From Mycolicibacterium aurum (GTDB lineage Bacteria; Actinomycetota; Actinomycetes; Mycobacteriales; Mycobacteriaceae): a DNA stretch of 64,000 nucleotides. The first letter of the stretch is position 1. Every line of letters starts with the position of its first letter. This document shows positions 7,373 to 15,935 of this stretch, one piece after another. The translations under genes and the position numbers were made by a program. The stretch lies in contig NZ_LR134356.1 in assembly GCF_900637195.1 (NCBI RefSeq), positions 5,766,001-5,830,000 of the forward strand, read 5' to 3'. The notes beneath the pieces were generated by a model. It did no database searches and was not told where the DNA came from. It saw only the letters and a program-made list of their open reading frames with translations.

Positions 7373-9718
7373 GTGCCGACGCAGCGGTTCCAGGCCAGGC
7401 GGCTGTCGCGGCGGACGCAGCAGGGGCACCACGGGTTTCACTGCCACCCGGGTCGGGCCGTGTGTGCTGAGGTCCAGGGGTTCGCCGGCGTGCCGGATGG
7501 TCAGCGCCGAGTGCGGCCCGTCGCGCAGGGTGTAGCAGGCGTGCTCGTGGTCGACGTCGACCGTGACCCGAAAGTCGCGCCAGCGCAACCGGAATCGCAT
7601 CCGGCTGATGCCGGACGGCAGGTGTGGGTCCAGCGACAACATCCCCTCGTCGTCGCGCAGACCGCCGAACCCGCCGACCAGTGCGGTCCAGCTGCCTGCC
7701 AGTGACGCCAGATGCAGTCCGTCACCGGTGTTGTGGTGCAGATCGCGTAGATCGATCAGGGCAGCCTCGTAGGCGTAGTCGTGGGCCAGCTCGAGATGTC
7801 CCACCTCGGCGCACATGACCGCCTGGGTGCACGCCGACAACGAGGAATCCCGCGTGGTGCGGCGCTCGTAGTAGTCGACGTTGCGCGCCTTCTGCTCCGG
7901 GGTGAAGGCGTGGCTCTGCCACTGCATCGCGAGAACGAGGTCGGCCTGCTTGACCACCTGGGCGGGGTAGAGCCGTACGTACGGTTCGTGCAGCAGCAAC
8001 GGGTATTCCGTGTTCTCGGTGAAGTCCCACTCCCGCAATGTCGTGAAGCCCTCACACTGCGGATGCACACCCAGTTCCTCGTCGTACGGGATGTGCACGG
8101 CGTCGGCGGCGTCCCGCCAGGCGGCGGCCTCCTCGGTGTTCACACCCAGCTCCCGTGCGGCCTCGGGATGGCGCAGGCACGCGGCGACGGCGATGCGCAG
8201 GTTGGCCGCCGCCATCAGGTTGGTGAACACGTTGTCCCGTACCACCGCGGTGTACTCGTCGGGTCCGGTGACCCCGTCTATGCGCCACCTGCCGTGCCGG
8301 TCGTGATGGCCCAGGGACAGCCACAGCCGTGCGGTTTCGACGAGGACGGCAAGACCGCAGTCGCGCTCCAGCGAGTCATCCCCGGTCACCACGCGGTAGC
8401 GCTCGAACGCCATCGCGATGTCGGCGTTGACGTGGAAGGCGGCCGTGCCCGCCGGCCAGTACGCCGAACACTCCTCGCCGCGAATGGTCCGCCACGGGAA
8501 GCTCGCGCCGTTGAGATCGAGCTCGCGGGCCCGGTCACGCGCCAGGTCGAGGGTCGTCGAACGCCACCGCAGCGCGTCGGCCGCCGCGCGGGGCGCGGTG
8601 TAGGTGAGCACGGGCAGAACGAAACCCTCGGTGTCCCAGAAGGCGTGGCCGTCATAACCGGTCCCGGTCAGACCTTTGCCCGCGATGGCTCGCCGCTCGG
8701 CCCGCGCACTGGCCTGCATGACATGGAAGAGCCCGAACCGCACCGCCTGCTGGCAGTCGGCGTCCCCCTCCACCTCCACGTCAGCGCTGTCCCAGAAGTC
8801 GTCCAGGTACTCGCGCTGGGCGTCGAGCAGGCCATGCCAGCCGGTGAACCGGGCACCCGCGATGGCGGCCGCCACCTGGTCCCGCAGCGCCGGCCGAGAC
8901 CGTAGGCTCGACCAGCCGTACGCGAGGTACTTCACGATGCGAAGGCGTTCACCGGATTTGAGCTCGCAGACCACCGTGGTGCGGGCCCAGTCCTCGCCGG
9001 CGTCGCCACTGATGTCCACCCGGTCGTCGAACTCGACGATGTGATCCATCGCCGCGGCCATCGTCAGATTGCTGCCCTTGGTCCGGTGGATCAGCATCGC
9101 CCCGCGCTCGCTGACCTCGTGCTGCACCGCCTCCAGCGGGTGACTGAGCACCGCGGCGACGCGCGGGTCGTCCGACGCGTCGGGCTGGTCCTCGTTGGCG
9201 ACCAGCTCGGACTGCACCGTCAGCAGCACGTCGTCGACCGCCTCCACGATGTACTCGATGGCGGCCAGACCCCGCTGCGCCAGCGACACCAACCGCGTGG
9301 AGTTCACCGTGACCCGCTTGCCCGACGGCGTGCTCCAGTCCGCGGTACGCGTGAGAGTGCCGGCTCTGAGATCGAGAGTTCTTTCGTGCGAATGTAATTC
9401 GCCGTAGCGCACGTCGAATGGTTCGTCGTCGACCAGTAGCCGGATCAGTTTGCCGTTGGTGACGTTGACGATCGACTGACCGTCTTCGGGATACCCGAAG
9501 CCCGCCTCGGCGTAGGGCAGCGGCCGGATCTCGTAGAAGCCGTTCAGGTAGGTGCCGGGCAGGCCGTGCGGCTCGCCCTCATCGAGGTTGCCGCGCAACC
9601 CGATATGGCCGTTGGACAGCGCGAACAACGACTCCGTCTGCGGCAGCAGATCCGCCCGCAACTCGGTCTCGCGCACCCGCCACGGCTCCACCGGGAAGGC
9701 GTCGTCGGTGATCATCAT
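7355..9718 (-). CDS. Glycoside hydrolase family 65 protein (disaccharide phosphorylase-like)
   Basis: A 787-residue member of GH65, the family of maltose, trehalose and kojibiose phosphorylases that split alpha-glucosides with phosphate to give beta-glucose 1-phosphate. The N-terminal super-sandwich domain (about 1-290) has LFALSNGHIGLRGNLDEGEP. The (alpha/alpha)6 barrel carries KGLTGTGYDGHAFWDTE at 348-364 and the predicted catalytic acid Glu488 in VTGPDEYT. Its ATG overlaps the TGA of the beta-phosphoglucomutase gene (ATGA), so the two are coupled: the phosphorylase product would feed the mutase to give glucose 6-phosphate. The pair matches M. tuberculosis Rv3401/Rv3400. The exact disaccharide cannot be read from the sequence. 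Confidence 0.9.
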   Translation of the reverse strand: MMITDDAFPVEPWRVRETELRADLLPQTESLFALSNGHIGLRGNLDEGEPHGLPGTYLNGFYEIRPLPYAEAGFGYPEDGQSIVNVTNGKLIRLLVDDEPFDVRYGELHSHERTLDLRAGTLTRTADWSTPSGKRVTVNSTRLVSLAQRGLAAIEYIVEAVDDVLLTVQSELVANEDQPDASDDPRVAAVLSHPLEAVQHEVSERGAMLIHRTKGSNLTMAAAMDHIVEFDDRVDISGDAGEDWARTTVVCELKSGERLRIVKYLAYGWSSLRSRPALRDQVAAAIAGARFTGWHGLLDAQREYLDDFWDSADVEVEGDADCQQAVRFGLFHVMQASARAERRAIAGKGLTGTGYDGHAFWDTEGFVLPVLTYTAPRAAADALRWRSTTLDLARDRARELDLNGASFPWRTIRGEECSAYWPAGTAAFHVNADIAMAFERYRVVTGDDSLERDCGLAVLVETARLWLSLGHHDRHGRWRIDGVTGPDEYTAVVRDNVFTNLMAAANLRIAVAACLRHPEAARELGVNTEEAAAWRDAADAVHIPYDEELGVHPQCEGFTTLREWDFTENTEYPLLLHEPYVRLYPAQVVKQADLVLAMQWQSHAFTPEQKARNVDYYERRTTRDSSLSACTQAVMCAEVGHLELAHDYAYEAALIDLRDLHHNTGDGLHLASLAGSWTALVGGFGGLRDDEGMLSLDPHLPSGISRMRFRLRWRDFRVTVDVDHEHACYTLRDGPHSALTIRHAGEPLDLSTHGPTRVAVKPVVPLLRPPRQPPGLEPLRRHSDLQS

Positions 9719-10425
9719 CGGTCGAGCAGCTCCTCGAGGTCGGTCACGACGATATCGGCACCGTTGTCCCGCAAGGCATCTGATTGGCCCACGCGATCCA
9801 CACCGACCACAACGCCGAACTTACCGGCGCGGCCGGCGGCCACCCCGGATAGGGCATCTTCGAATACGGCCGCCTCGGCCGGCGCGACGTCGAGCAGCGC
9901 CGCGGCGCGCAGGAACGAGTCAGGCGCCGGCTTGCCCGGGAGGTTCTCCTCACGCAGCGTCACACCGTCGACCCGCTGCTCGACGTACCAGTCCAGCCCG
10001 GTCAGTTCCAGCACCTCCCTGGTGTTGGCGCTCGAGGACACCACCGCGCGCCGCAGTCCCGCATCCGCGGCCGCGGCCAGGTAGCGGCGGGAGCCGTCGA
10101 ACACCTCGACCCCGTCCTCGTGCAGTGTCTGCTGGAACATCTCGTTCTTCCGATCCCCCAGCTCGGTCACGATCGCGTCGTCGACGCTGATTCCGCGGCT
10201 CTGCAGAAACGAGCGGACCCCGTCTTCGCGGGGCTTGCCGTCCACGAACTTCTCGTAGTCGGCCCCTGAGTCGAACGGGACGAACTGCTCCCCTTCGCCT
10301 GCGGCGTCCTGCAGATACTCGTCGAACATCGCCTTCCACGCACGCCGGTGCACGCTTGCCGTATCCGTCAGCACGCCGTCCAGGTCGAAAAGGCACGCGC
10401 GTATCCCCGCGGGTAGTCCGAGCAT
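9715..10425 (-). CDS. Beta-phosphoglucomutase-like HAD phosphatase
   Basis: Cytosolic HAD-superfamily enzyme of 236 residues that should convert beta-glucose 1-phosphate to glucose 6-phosphate. Motif I is ACLFDLDGVLTD, with nucleophile Asp14 and acid/base Asp16; motif II is the AVVSSSAN serine, motif III the Lys of LPGKPAPDSF, and motif IV is AAVFEDALSGV. The cap domain between motifs I and II contains the GVRSFLQSRGI segment seen in bacterial beta-phosphoglucomutases. It is translationally coupled to the GH65 gene by a 4-bp overlap. Its promoter faces that of the LLM oxidoreductase across 23 bp; TATGAG 6 nt upstream of the ATG is a weak -10. Confidence 0.9.
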   Translation of the reverse strand: MLGLPAGIRACLFDLDGVLTDTASVHRRAWKAMFDEYLQDAAGEGEQFVPFDSGADYEKFVDGKPREDGVRSFLQSRGISVDDAIVTELGDRKNEMFQQTLHEDGVEVFDGSRRYLAAAADAGLRRAVVSSSANTREVLELTGLDWYVEQRVDGVTLREENLPGKPAPDSFLRAAALLDVAPAEAAVFEDALSGVAAGRAGKFGVVVGVDRVGQSDALRDNGADIVVTDLEELLDR

Positions 10426-10435
10426 GTTCCACTCA

Positions 10436-10441
10436 TACCCT
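10436..10441 (+). promoter_or_regulatory. -10 element TACCCT, predicted leaderless start
   Basis: TACCCT is followed by TTTTTGC (7 nt) and ATG 10449. It lies in the 23-bp divergent spacer shared with the beta-phosphoglucomutase gene. Confidence 0.5.
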
Positions 10442-10448
10442 TTTTTGC

Positions 10449-11315
10449 ATGCGCATCGGTGTGGTCTTCCCCCAGACGGAACTCGGCGGCGACCCGGGCG
10501 CCGTCCGCGCCTACGGCGAGCGGGTCGAGGAGCTGGGGTATGCGCACGTGCTGGCCTACGACCACGTGCTCGGCGCCGACCCCGCGGTGCACGAAGGCTG
10601 GTCGGGTCCGTACGACGTCGACACCACGTTCCACGAACCGCTGGTGATGTTCGGCTACCTGGCCGCGGTGACGACGACGCTGGAGCTGGTGACCGGCGTG
10701 ATCATCCTCCCGCAGCGGCAGACCGCTCTGGTTGCCAAGCAGGCCGCCGAGGTCGATCTGCTCAGCGGCGGACGCCTGCGGTTCGGCATCGGGCTGGGCT
10801 GGAACGCCGTGGAGTACGAGGCTCTTGGCGAGACGTTCGGCAACCGTGGCCGCCGGTCCGAGGAACAGATCGCGGTGCTGCGGCAGCTGTGGACGCAGCG
10901 GTCGGTGTCCTTCGACGGTCGCCACCACCGACTCACCGGGGCGGGCATCGCCCCGCTTCCGGTGCAGCGGCCCATCCCGCTGTGGATCGGCGCCGCGGCG
11001 GCCCGCGGCTATGAGCGGGCGGGGCGGCTGGCCGACGGCTGGTTCCCGATGCACCCGCCCGGACCCGCACTGGATGAGGCCAAGGCGATCGTGGACGCCG
11101 CGGCCCGCGACGCCGGCCGCGATCCGTCGGAGGTGGGCATGGAGGGCCGCGTGAGTTGGCGCGGCGATCTCGGCCGCATCGCCGACGACATCCGCGGCTG
11201 GTCCGAGCGCGGTGCGACCCACCTGTCGGTCAACACGATGGGCGCCGGCCTGCGCACCGTCGACGACCATCTTGCGGTGCTGGGGGCCGTCGCCGACAGC
11301 GTCGGTCTGGGTTAG
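10449..11315 (+). CDS. LLM-class F420-dependent oxidoreductase (TIGR03619-like)
   Basis: A 288-residue luciferase-like TIM-barrel enzyme that in mycobacteria typically uses F420 rather than FMN. It begins MRIGVVFPQTELGGDPGAVR and has YAHVLAYDHVLGADP, LVTGVIILPQRQTALVAKQ, LSGGRLRFGIGLGWN and PIPLWIGAAA, all conserved in the subfamily. The substrate is unknown; it is probably cytosolic. The start at ATG 10449 gives the family N-terminus and fits the leaderless -10 upstream. Its stop codon overlaps that of the convergent rhomboid gene by 4 bp. Confidence 0.9.
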   Translation: MRIGVVFPQTELGGDPGAVRAYGERVEELGYAHVLAYDHVLGADPAVHEGWSGPYDVDTTFHEPLVMFGYLAAVTTTLELVTGVIILPQRQTALVAKQAAEVDLLSGGRLRFGIGLGWNAVEYEALGETFGNRGRRSEEQIAVLRQLWTQRSVSFDGRHHRLTGAGIAPLPVQRPIPLWIGAAAARGYERAGRLADGWFPMHPPGPALDEAKAIVDAAARDAGRDPSEVGMEGRVSWRGDLGRIADDIRGWSERGATHLSVNTMGAGLRTVDDHLAVLGAVADSVGLG

Positions 11316-12175
11316 GCCAGTCCGAACAACGCCCGCAGCTCGGCGGTCCGCCACACCACCAGCCCGACGAACACGACCAGCAGCGCGACTGCTGCCCCGG
11401 CCTGTACGAGGGTGCGCTGCTGCCGCGGTGCGTACGCGAACGCCGCGGCCACCACCGCGCCGGTGACGAGACCGCCGATGTGGCCCTGCCAGCTGATGTT
11501 CTGCGACGTGAAGAGCGGATAGACGAACGTGAACACCAGGTTCAGGCCGATGATCATGGCGACGGAACGCACGTCCATGTTGAGCCGCTTGCCCACCACG
11601 AACGTCGCGCCGAACAACCCGAACACCGCACCGGAGGCCCCGGCGGTCAGGGCGTTGAACGTCAGCAGGTACACCAGCACCGAGCCGCCGAGTGCGCTGA
11701 GCAGATACAGCGCGATGAACCGGACCCGGCCCAACGCCAGCTCCAGCGGTGGGCCCACGAAGTAGAGCGCCAGCATGTTGAACGCGATGTGGGTCAGGCC
11801 GAAATGCAGGAAGGCCGACGTCAGCAGCCGGTACATCTCGCCGTCGGCGACGGCGGGCGGCCACAGCGCCAGCGCGCGATCGAGACCGGGCAGCGCCATC
11901 TGCAACACCAGCATCAGCAGGTTGACGCCGATCAGCACATACGTCACGAGCGGCGTCATCGACTTCGGACGCTGCGCGCCGAACGCGTTGGTCACCGGGC
12001 GCACCGAACGGGCGGCCTCCCCCACACAGTCCGCGCACTGGTGACCGACGGCGGCGCTGCGCATGCACTCGGGGCAGATGAAGCGGTTGCACCGGGCGCA
12101 GCGGACGTAGGTCTGCCGGTCGGGATGCCGGTAGCAGGTGGGGACCTGCTGGTACGGCGCGGGCTGGTAACTCAC
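11312..12175 (-). CDS. Rhomboid-family intramembrane serine protease with N-terminal zinc-ribbon
   Basis: Membrane-embedded protease of 287 residues that cleaves transmembrane substrates within the bilayer. The first 60 residues carry four Cys pairs and His residues (CYRHPDR, CARCNRFICPEC, HQCADC), a B-box-like zinc-binding head common in actinobacterial rhomboids. Six or seven hydrophobic segments follow. The catalytic dyad is Ser181 in AGASGAVFG and His232 in WQGHIGG, with the oxyanion residues His129 and Asn133 in HIAFN. It corresponds to M. tuberculosis Rv0110. The length is normal and no key residue is missing. Its substrates are unknown. Confidence 0.93.
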   Translation of the reverse strand: MSYQPAPYQQVPTCYRHPDRQTYVRCARCNRFICPECMRSAAVGHQCADCVGEAARSVRPVTNAFGAQRPKSMTPLVTYVLIGVNLLMLVLQMALPGLDRALALWPPAVADGEMYRLLTSAFLHFGLTHIAFNMLALYFVGPPLELALGRVRFIALYLLSALGGSVLVYLLTFNALTAGASGAVFGLFGATFVVGKRLNMDVRSVAMIIGLNLVFTFVYPLFTSQNISWQGHIGGLVTGAVVAAAFAYAPRQQRTLVQAGAAVALLVVFVGLVVWRTAELRALFGLA

Positions 12176-12197
12176 TTCTGCCCCATCGTTCGCTCGC

Positions 12198-12605
12198 TCA
12201 CAGTGTCCCGAACAGCTCGATCTGGTTGCCGTCGGGATCCGCGACGAACATGAAGCCCATCCCGGGTACCGGCGCGAACTCGGTGAGGGGTTCCACGATC
12301 TGGTATTCGGACGCCTCGAAGGCCTCCGAGACGGCGCGCAACCCGTTGACGCCGATCGTGAAGTACCGCAGCCCGGCCTGCGTGCGGCCGCCGCCGGGCG
12401 CGACCGGCGCCGGCGGTGGCGAGGTGTAGGTCACCAGCTTCACCACGCAGTTGCCGAGCGAGTACCGCCGCTGCGAACCGCCGACGAACTCGATCTCGCC
12501 TTGCGGTTCGAGTTCGAGGAAGCCCTCGTAGAAAGCCACCATCGGGTCCAGATCGGTGGTCACCAGTCCGACTTCGATGCCGGGCATCAACAGGTCGAGT
12601 TTCAC
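12198..12605 (-). CDS. VOC-family (glyoxalase/bleomycin-resistance fold) protein
   Basis: A 135-residue single-unit protein of the vicinal-oxygen-chelate fold with two beta-alpha-beta-beta-beta modules. Visible family features are GLVTTDLDPMVAFYEGFLEL in module 1 and the closing MGFMFVADPDGNQIELF with the metal-ligand Glu. Members are small dioxygenases, isomerases or binding proteins, so the reaction cannot be assigned. The GTG at 12605 has TAGCGT 6 nt upstream and no Shine-Dalgarno, again a leaderless arrangement. It lies 22 bp upstream of the rhomboid gene and may be cotranscribed with it. Confidence 0.8.
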   Translation of the reverse strand: MKLDLLMPGIEVGLVTTDLDPMVAFYEGFLELEPQGEIEFVGGSQRRYSLGNCVVKLVTYTSPPPAPVAPGGGRTQAGLRYFTIGVNGLRAVSEAFEASEYQIVEPLTEFAPVPGMGFMFVADPDGNQIELFGTL

Positions 12606-12921
12606 AGGAACACGCTATCGGCCGGGCGGCCGCAGGGTGTGGCCGCCTTCATTCGATAACGATTTGGAATCAACCCAGATCACGATCATTTAAGTAAAGC
12701 CGGCAAATGTTGAGAATCTTCACGATCTCGAGACGGCGAGACCGTCAAAAGTGTCATCCGCCGGTCCGATTGAGGCCAACATCACGGCCGCGGAATGTAA
12801 CGCCGCAGCATTGTCGAGAATCGGTGTCCGACAACGACGTTTGGCCACTCTGGGGGACGGTTACCTTGGATTTCGGGCGGGGATAGCAGTACATCGATTC
12901 AATCCGAAGGACCAACAGATC
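12606..12921. other. 316-bp divergent intergenic region
   Basis: No gene is seen here. It is clearly more AT-rich than its surroundings around 12650-12740. A perfect 6-bp inverted repeat, TTGTCG (12811-12816) and CGACAA (12829-12834), lies about 88 bp before the hemophore start. I looked for an IdeR (iron) box and did not find one. It should hold the promoters of the divergent VOC and hemophore genes. Confidence 0.5.
12612..12617 (-). promoter_or_regulatory. -10 element TAGCGT, predicted leaderless start
   Basis: On the minus strand TAGCGT is followed by GTTCCT (6 nt) and the GTG at 12605 of the VOC gene. Confidence 0.5.
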
Positions 12922-13335
12922 ATGAATTTCCACGGTATCGCCATGCAGGTGAAGCGGAGCACGGTGGCAGGCGTCGGCGCCGCAGCATTGTTCGGGGGCC
13001 TCGCTGTAGCAACCGTCGCGGCCCCCACGGCCGGTGCGCAACCCGCTGCGCAGTGCACGGCCAGTTCGCTGAGCGGGACCGTCAGTTCGGTCACCGCCGG
13101 GGCACGCCAGTACCTGGACGCCCATCCCGGGGCCAACCAGGCGGTGACCGCCGCGATGAACCAGCCGCGCCCGGAGGCGGAAGCCAACCTGCGCGGGTAC
13201 TTCACCGCCAACCCGACCGAGTACTACGAGCTGCGCGGCATCCTGGCCCCCATCGGGGACGCACAGAACAACTGCAACGTGACCGTGCTGCCCGCCGACC
13301 TGCAGTCGGCGTACAACACGTTCATGGCCGGCTGA
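12922..13335 (+). CDS. Secreted heme-binding protein, Rv0203-type hemophore family
   Basis: Exported 137-residue protein of the mycobacterial hemophore family, which collects heme outside the membrane for import by MmpL transporters. A signal peptide (to about residue 40, cleavage near TAGAQPAA) precedes a helical domain of about 95 residues. Two Cys flank the domain (QCTASSLSG and NNCNVTVLP), as in the family, and HPGANQAVTAAMNQPRPEA carries the conserved Asn/Gln-Pro region. ATG 12922 has AAGGA about 11 nt upstream; ATG 12943 is an alternative. It is followed by a strong hairpin terminator, so it is a single-gene unit. Confidence 0.85.
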   Translation: MNFHGIAMQVKRSTVAGVGAAALFGGLAVATVAAPTAGAQPAAQCTASSLSGTVSSVTAGARQYLDAHPGANQAVTAAMNQPRPEAEANLRGYFTANPTEYYELRGILAPIGDAQNNCNVTVLPADLQSAYNTFMAG

Positions 13336-13349
13336 GCTGACCTTTCGAC

Positions 13350-13385
13350 GTTCACGGCGGCGGGTTTCGTCTCGCCGCCGTGAAC
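13350..13385 (+). terminator. Rho-independent-like terminator after the hemophore gene
   Basis: A perfect 13-bp stem (13350-13362 with 13373-13385) around a 10-nt loop, followed by TTTCT. It starts 14 bp after the stop codon. Confidence 0.8.
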
Positions 13386-13412
13386 TTTCTGGCGGCACGC
13401 CGCCGCGAACCT

Positions 13413-13418
13413 TAGACT
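13413..13418 (+). promoter_or_regulatory. -10 element TAGACT
   Basis: TAGACT lies 8 nt before ATG 13427, compatible with a leaderless or near-leaderless transcript of the secreted protein gene. It follows the terminator of the upstream unit. Confidence 0.45.
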
Positions 13419-13426
13419 CGCTACCT

Positions 13427-13924
13427 ATGAGGCTGAACAAACCTGGTGCGGTCGCCGCGACCGCGGCCACAGTGGCGGTCTGGTGCGCTCTCGCCCCGGT
13501 GGCGCAGGCTCAGCCCGCACCCCCGGCGCCGGTGCCACCGCCGCCGCTGCCCGCCGAGGCGGCGGCCGGTTCGCCCGCGGCACCCGCGGTGCCCGCCGAG
13601 GGGCTCAAGACCACGATCGACGCAGACGGCTCCTACGCCGTCGGCACCGACATCGCGCCCGGTGTCTACCAGTCGGCGGGCCCGGTGGACGCCGGCGCCT
13701 GCTACTGGAAGCGCACCGCAGGCGACCAGCTTGTCGACAACCGTCTGACGAAGAAGCCGTCGTTCGTGCAGATCATGCCCACCGATACCACCTTCACCAC
13801 CAGCGACTGCCAGGCGTGGCAGCTCACCAACGCACCGATGCCGCCGGAGCCCGGGCCGGGCTCCCTGCTCGGCGAATTGACGCAGGCGATCGGCAGCGGG
13901 ATGTTCTCCGGGGGCCCGCCCTGA
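13427..13924 (+). CDS. Secreted Pro/Ala-rich protein of unknown function
   Basis: A 165-residue exported protein. The signal peptide (about 1-28, ending AQA) is followed by a Pro/Ala spacer and then a small domain opening LKTTIDADGSYAVGTDIAPG and continuing VYQSAGP, CYWKRTAGDQ and CQAWQLTN. This D-G-x-Y-x-V-G-x-D-I-x-P-G-x-Y pattern recurs in uncharacterised actinobacterial cell-surface proteins. Two Cys in the domain may pair. The stop codon overlaps the proposed start of the following esterase gene, so the two are very likely one transcript. Confidence 0.75.
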   Translation: MRLNKPGAVAATAATVAVWCALAPVAQAQPAPPAPVPPPPLPAEAAAGSPAAPAVPAEGLKTTIDADGSYAVGTDIAPGVYQSAGPVDAGACYWKRTAGDQLVDNRLTKKPSFVQIMPTDTTFTTSDCQAWQLTNAPMPPEPGPGSLLGELTQAIGSGMFSGGPP

Positions 13925-15156
13925 CCGACGGCCGCATCGCTGTTCCCGCCGATCTCGACGCAGTCACCTCGGTGGGACCCGAAGACCACTCCGAGGTCGA
14001 CGCTGCCGCGATCGAGCGGATCTGGCAGGCCGCCGTGCACTGGTACCGCGCGGGGATGCAGCCCGCGATCCAGGTGTGCCTACGGCGCAACGGCCACGTC
14101 ATCCTCGACCGGGCGATCGGCCACGCCTGGGGTAACGGCCCCGACGACGGCCCCGACGCCGACAAGGTCCCGGTCGACACCGACACACCATTCTGCGTGT
14201 ACTCGACCGCGAAGGCGATCACCACCACCGTCGCGCACATGCTCGTCGAACGCGGCGCGTTCTCGCTCGAGGACCGGGTGTGTGACTACCTGCCGACCTA
14301 CACCAGCCACGGCAAGGACCGCACCACGATCCGGCACGTGATCACCCACAGCGCCGGGATCCCGTTCGCGACCGGACCCAAGCCCGACCTCAGGCGCATG
14401 GACGACAGCGAGTACACCCGCGACATGCTGGGCCGGATGAAGCCGGTCTATCCCCCGGGACGGATCCACATCTACCACGGCGTCACGTGGGGACCGCTGA
14501 TGCGCGAGATCATCTTCGCCGCGACGGGACGCAGCATCCGCGAGATTCTGGCCGAGGAGATACTGGATCCGCTGGGGTTCCGCTGGACCAATTACGGCGT
14601 TGCGGCACAGGATGTTCCGCTGGTGGCGCCCAGTCATGTCACCGGCAAGCCGTTACCGCCGCCGATCGCCAAGGCGTTCAAGGCCGCGGTGGGTGGCACG
14701 CCGCAGCAGATCATCCCGTTCTCGAACACGCGCGAGTTCCTCACGGGCGTCATCCCGTCGTCGAACACCGTCTCCAATGCCAACGAGCTGTCCCGCTTCG
14801 CCGAGATCCTGCGCCGCGGTGGCGAGCTCGACGGTGTCCGGGTGATGGCACCCGAAACCCTGCGCGCCGCAACCGCAGAGGCGCGCCGTCTGCGTCCGGA
14901 CCTCGCCACCGGGATGGCGCCGATGCGGTGGGGTACGGGATACATGTTGGGCTCCAAGCGATTCGGTCCGTTCGGCCGTGACGCCGCCGGCGCGTTCGGC
15001 CACACCGGGCTGACCGACATCGCGGTGTGGGCCGACCCGGAGCGGGCGTTGTCGGTGGCCGTGGTCAGCAGCGGGAAGCCCGGCGGGCATCGCGAAGCGA
15101 AGCGCTACCCGCAGCTGCTGGACCGGATCAACGCCGAGATTCCCCGCGTCCGCTGA
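13921..15156 (+). CDS. Beta-lactamase-fold serine esterase, LipE-like
   Basis: A 411-residue hydrolase of the class C beta-lactamase/family VIII esterase fold. The nucleophile motif SxxK is STAK in CVYSTAKAITTTVAHML, the Tyr motif lies in IYHGVTWGP, and the KTG-equivalent is HTG in AGAFGHTGLTD. Members hydrolyse short acyl esters; M. tuberculosis LipE (Rv3775) is the likely relative. No signal peptide is visible. The start is unusual: the conserved TDGRIAVPADLDAVTS opening is preceded in frame only by CTG at 13921, which overlaps the upstream stop as CTGA; the first GTG (13972) would remove 17 residues. The region further upstream in frame is the shadow of the neighbouring gene. Confidence 0.85.
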   Translation: MTDGRIAVPADLDAVTSVGPEDHSEVDAAAIERIWQAAVHWYRAGMQPAIQVCLRRNGHVILDRAIGHAWGNGPDDGPDADKVPVDTDTPFCVYSTAKAITTTVAHMLVERGAFSLEDRVCDYLPTYTSHGKDRTTIRHVITHSAGIPFATGPKPDLRRMDDSEYTRDMLGRMKPVYPPGRIHIYHGVTWGPLMREIIFAATGRSIREILAEEILDPLGFRWTNYGVAAQDVPLVAPSHVTGKPLPPPIAKAFKAAVGGTPQQIIPFSNTREFLTGVIPSSNTVSNANELSRFAEILRRGGELDGVRVMAPETLRAATAEARRLRPDLATGMAPMRWGTGYMLGSKRFGPFGRDAAGAFGHTGLTDIAVWADPERALSVAVVSSGKPGGHREAKRYPQLLDRINAEIPRVR

Positions 15157-15269
15157 TATACCCGCTAGCAGGCAGTGCGCACTGGACGCGAGCACTGACG
15201 ACATCGGCGGGCGGTCGCGACATGATCGACGAGAGATCCGACCCGACCCCGCCGAGAGAGGCACCGCAG

Positions 15270-15926
15270 ATGAGCTGGAACCGAAACGACACCGCCGTCG
15301 TCTTCATCGATCCACAGAACGACGTGCTCAGCCCCACCGGGATCAACTGGGCGGCAACCGGTGCCAGCGTCACCGAAAACGACACCGTGGCGCACATGCT
15401 CGCCATCTTCGAAGCCGCCAAGGCCGCATCATTCGGCATGTTCATCTCGCCGCACTACTTCTATCCCACCGATCACGGCTGGCTGTTCAACGGCGCACTG
15501 GAAGCCGAGGAACTGCGCACCGGCACCTTCGACCGGCCGGGTCCGCTGAATCTCGACGGCCTGACCGGGTCGGGCGCCGACTGGCTCGAAGAGTTCAAGC
15601 CCTACATCGAGGATCCGGCCACGGTCGTCGTCAGTCCGCACAAGGTCTTCGGCTCACAGACCAACGACCTGGTTCTCCAGCTGAGAAAGCGGGGCATCAG
15701 CAAGGTGCTGCTGGGCGGGATGCTCGCGAACATGTGCGTCGAGTCGCACCTTCGCGACCTGCTGGAGCAGGGATTCGAGGTCTACGTCGTCCGGGATGCC
15801 GTCGCGGGTCCACGCCACCCCGAGTGGGGCGACGGGTATCAGGCCGCGCTGGTCAACTACGCCTTCCTCGCCCACGGTGTCGTCCGCACCGACGAGGTGG
15901 TCGCCGCCATGCGCGCCACCGTCTGA
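15270..15926 (+). CDS. Isochorismatase-family cysteine hydrolase
   Basis: A 218-residue enzyme of the isochorismatase-like fold, which includes nicotinamidases and related amidases. The predicted catalytic triad is complete: Asp14 in VVFIDPQNDVL, Lys125 in SPHKVFGS and Cys156 in LANMCVESHLRDL. The substrate is not determined. ATG 15270 is preferred because GAGAGAGG precedes it at a good distance; an in-frame ATG at 15222 would add 16 unconserved residues. It stands alone between the LipE-like gene and the minus-strand redox operon. Confidence 0.88.
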   Translation: MSWNRNDTAVVFIDPQNDVLSPTGINWAATGASVTENDTVAHMLAIFEAAKAASFGMFISPHYFYPTDHGWLFNGALEAEELRTGTFDRPGPLNLDGLTGSGADWLEEFKPYIEDPATVVVSPHKVFGSQTNDLVLQLRKRGISKVLLGGMLANMCVESHLRDLLEQGFEVYVVRDAVAGPRHPEWGDGYQAALVNYAFLAHGVVRTDEVVAAMRATV

Positions 15927-15935
15927 TCCACGCGT

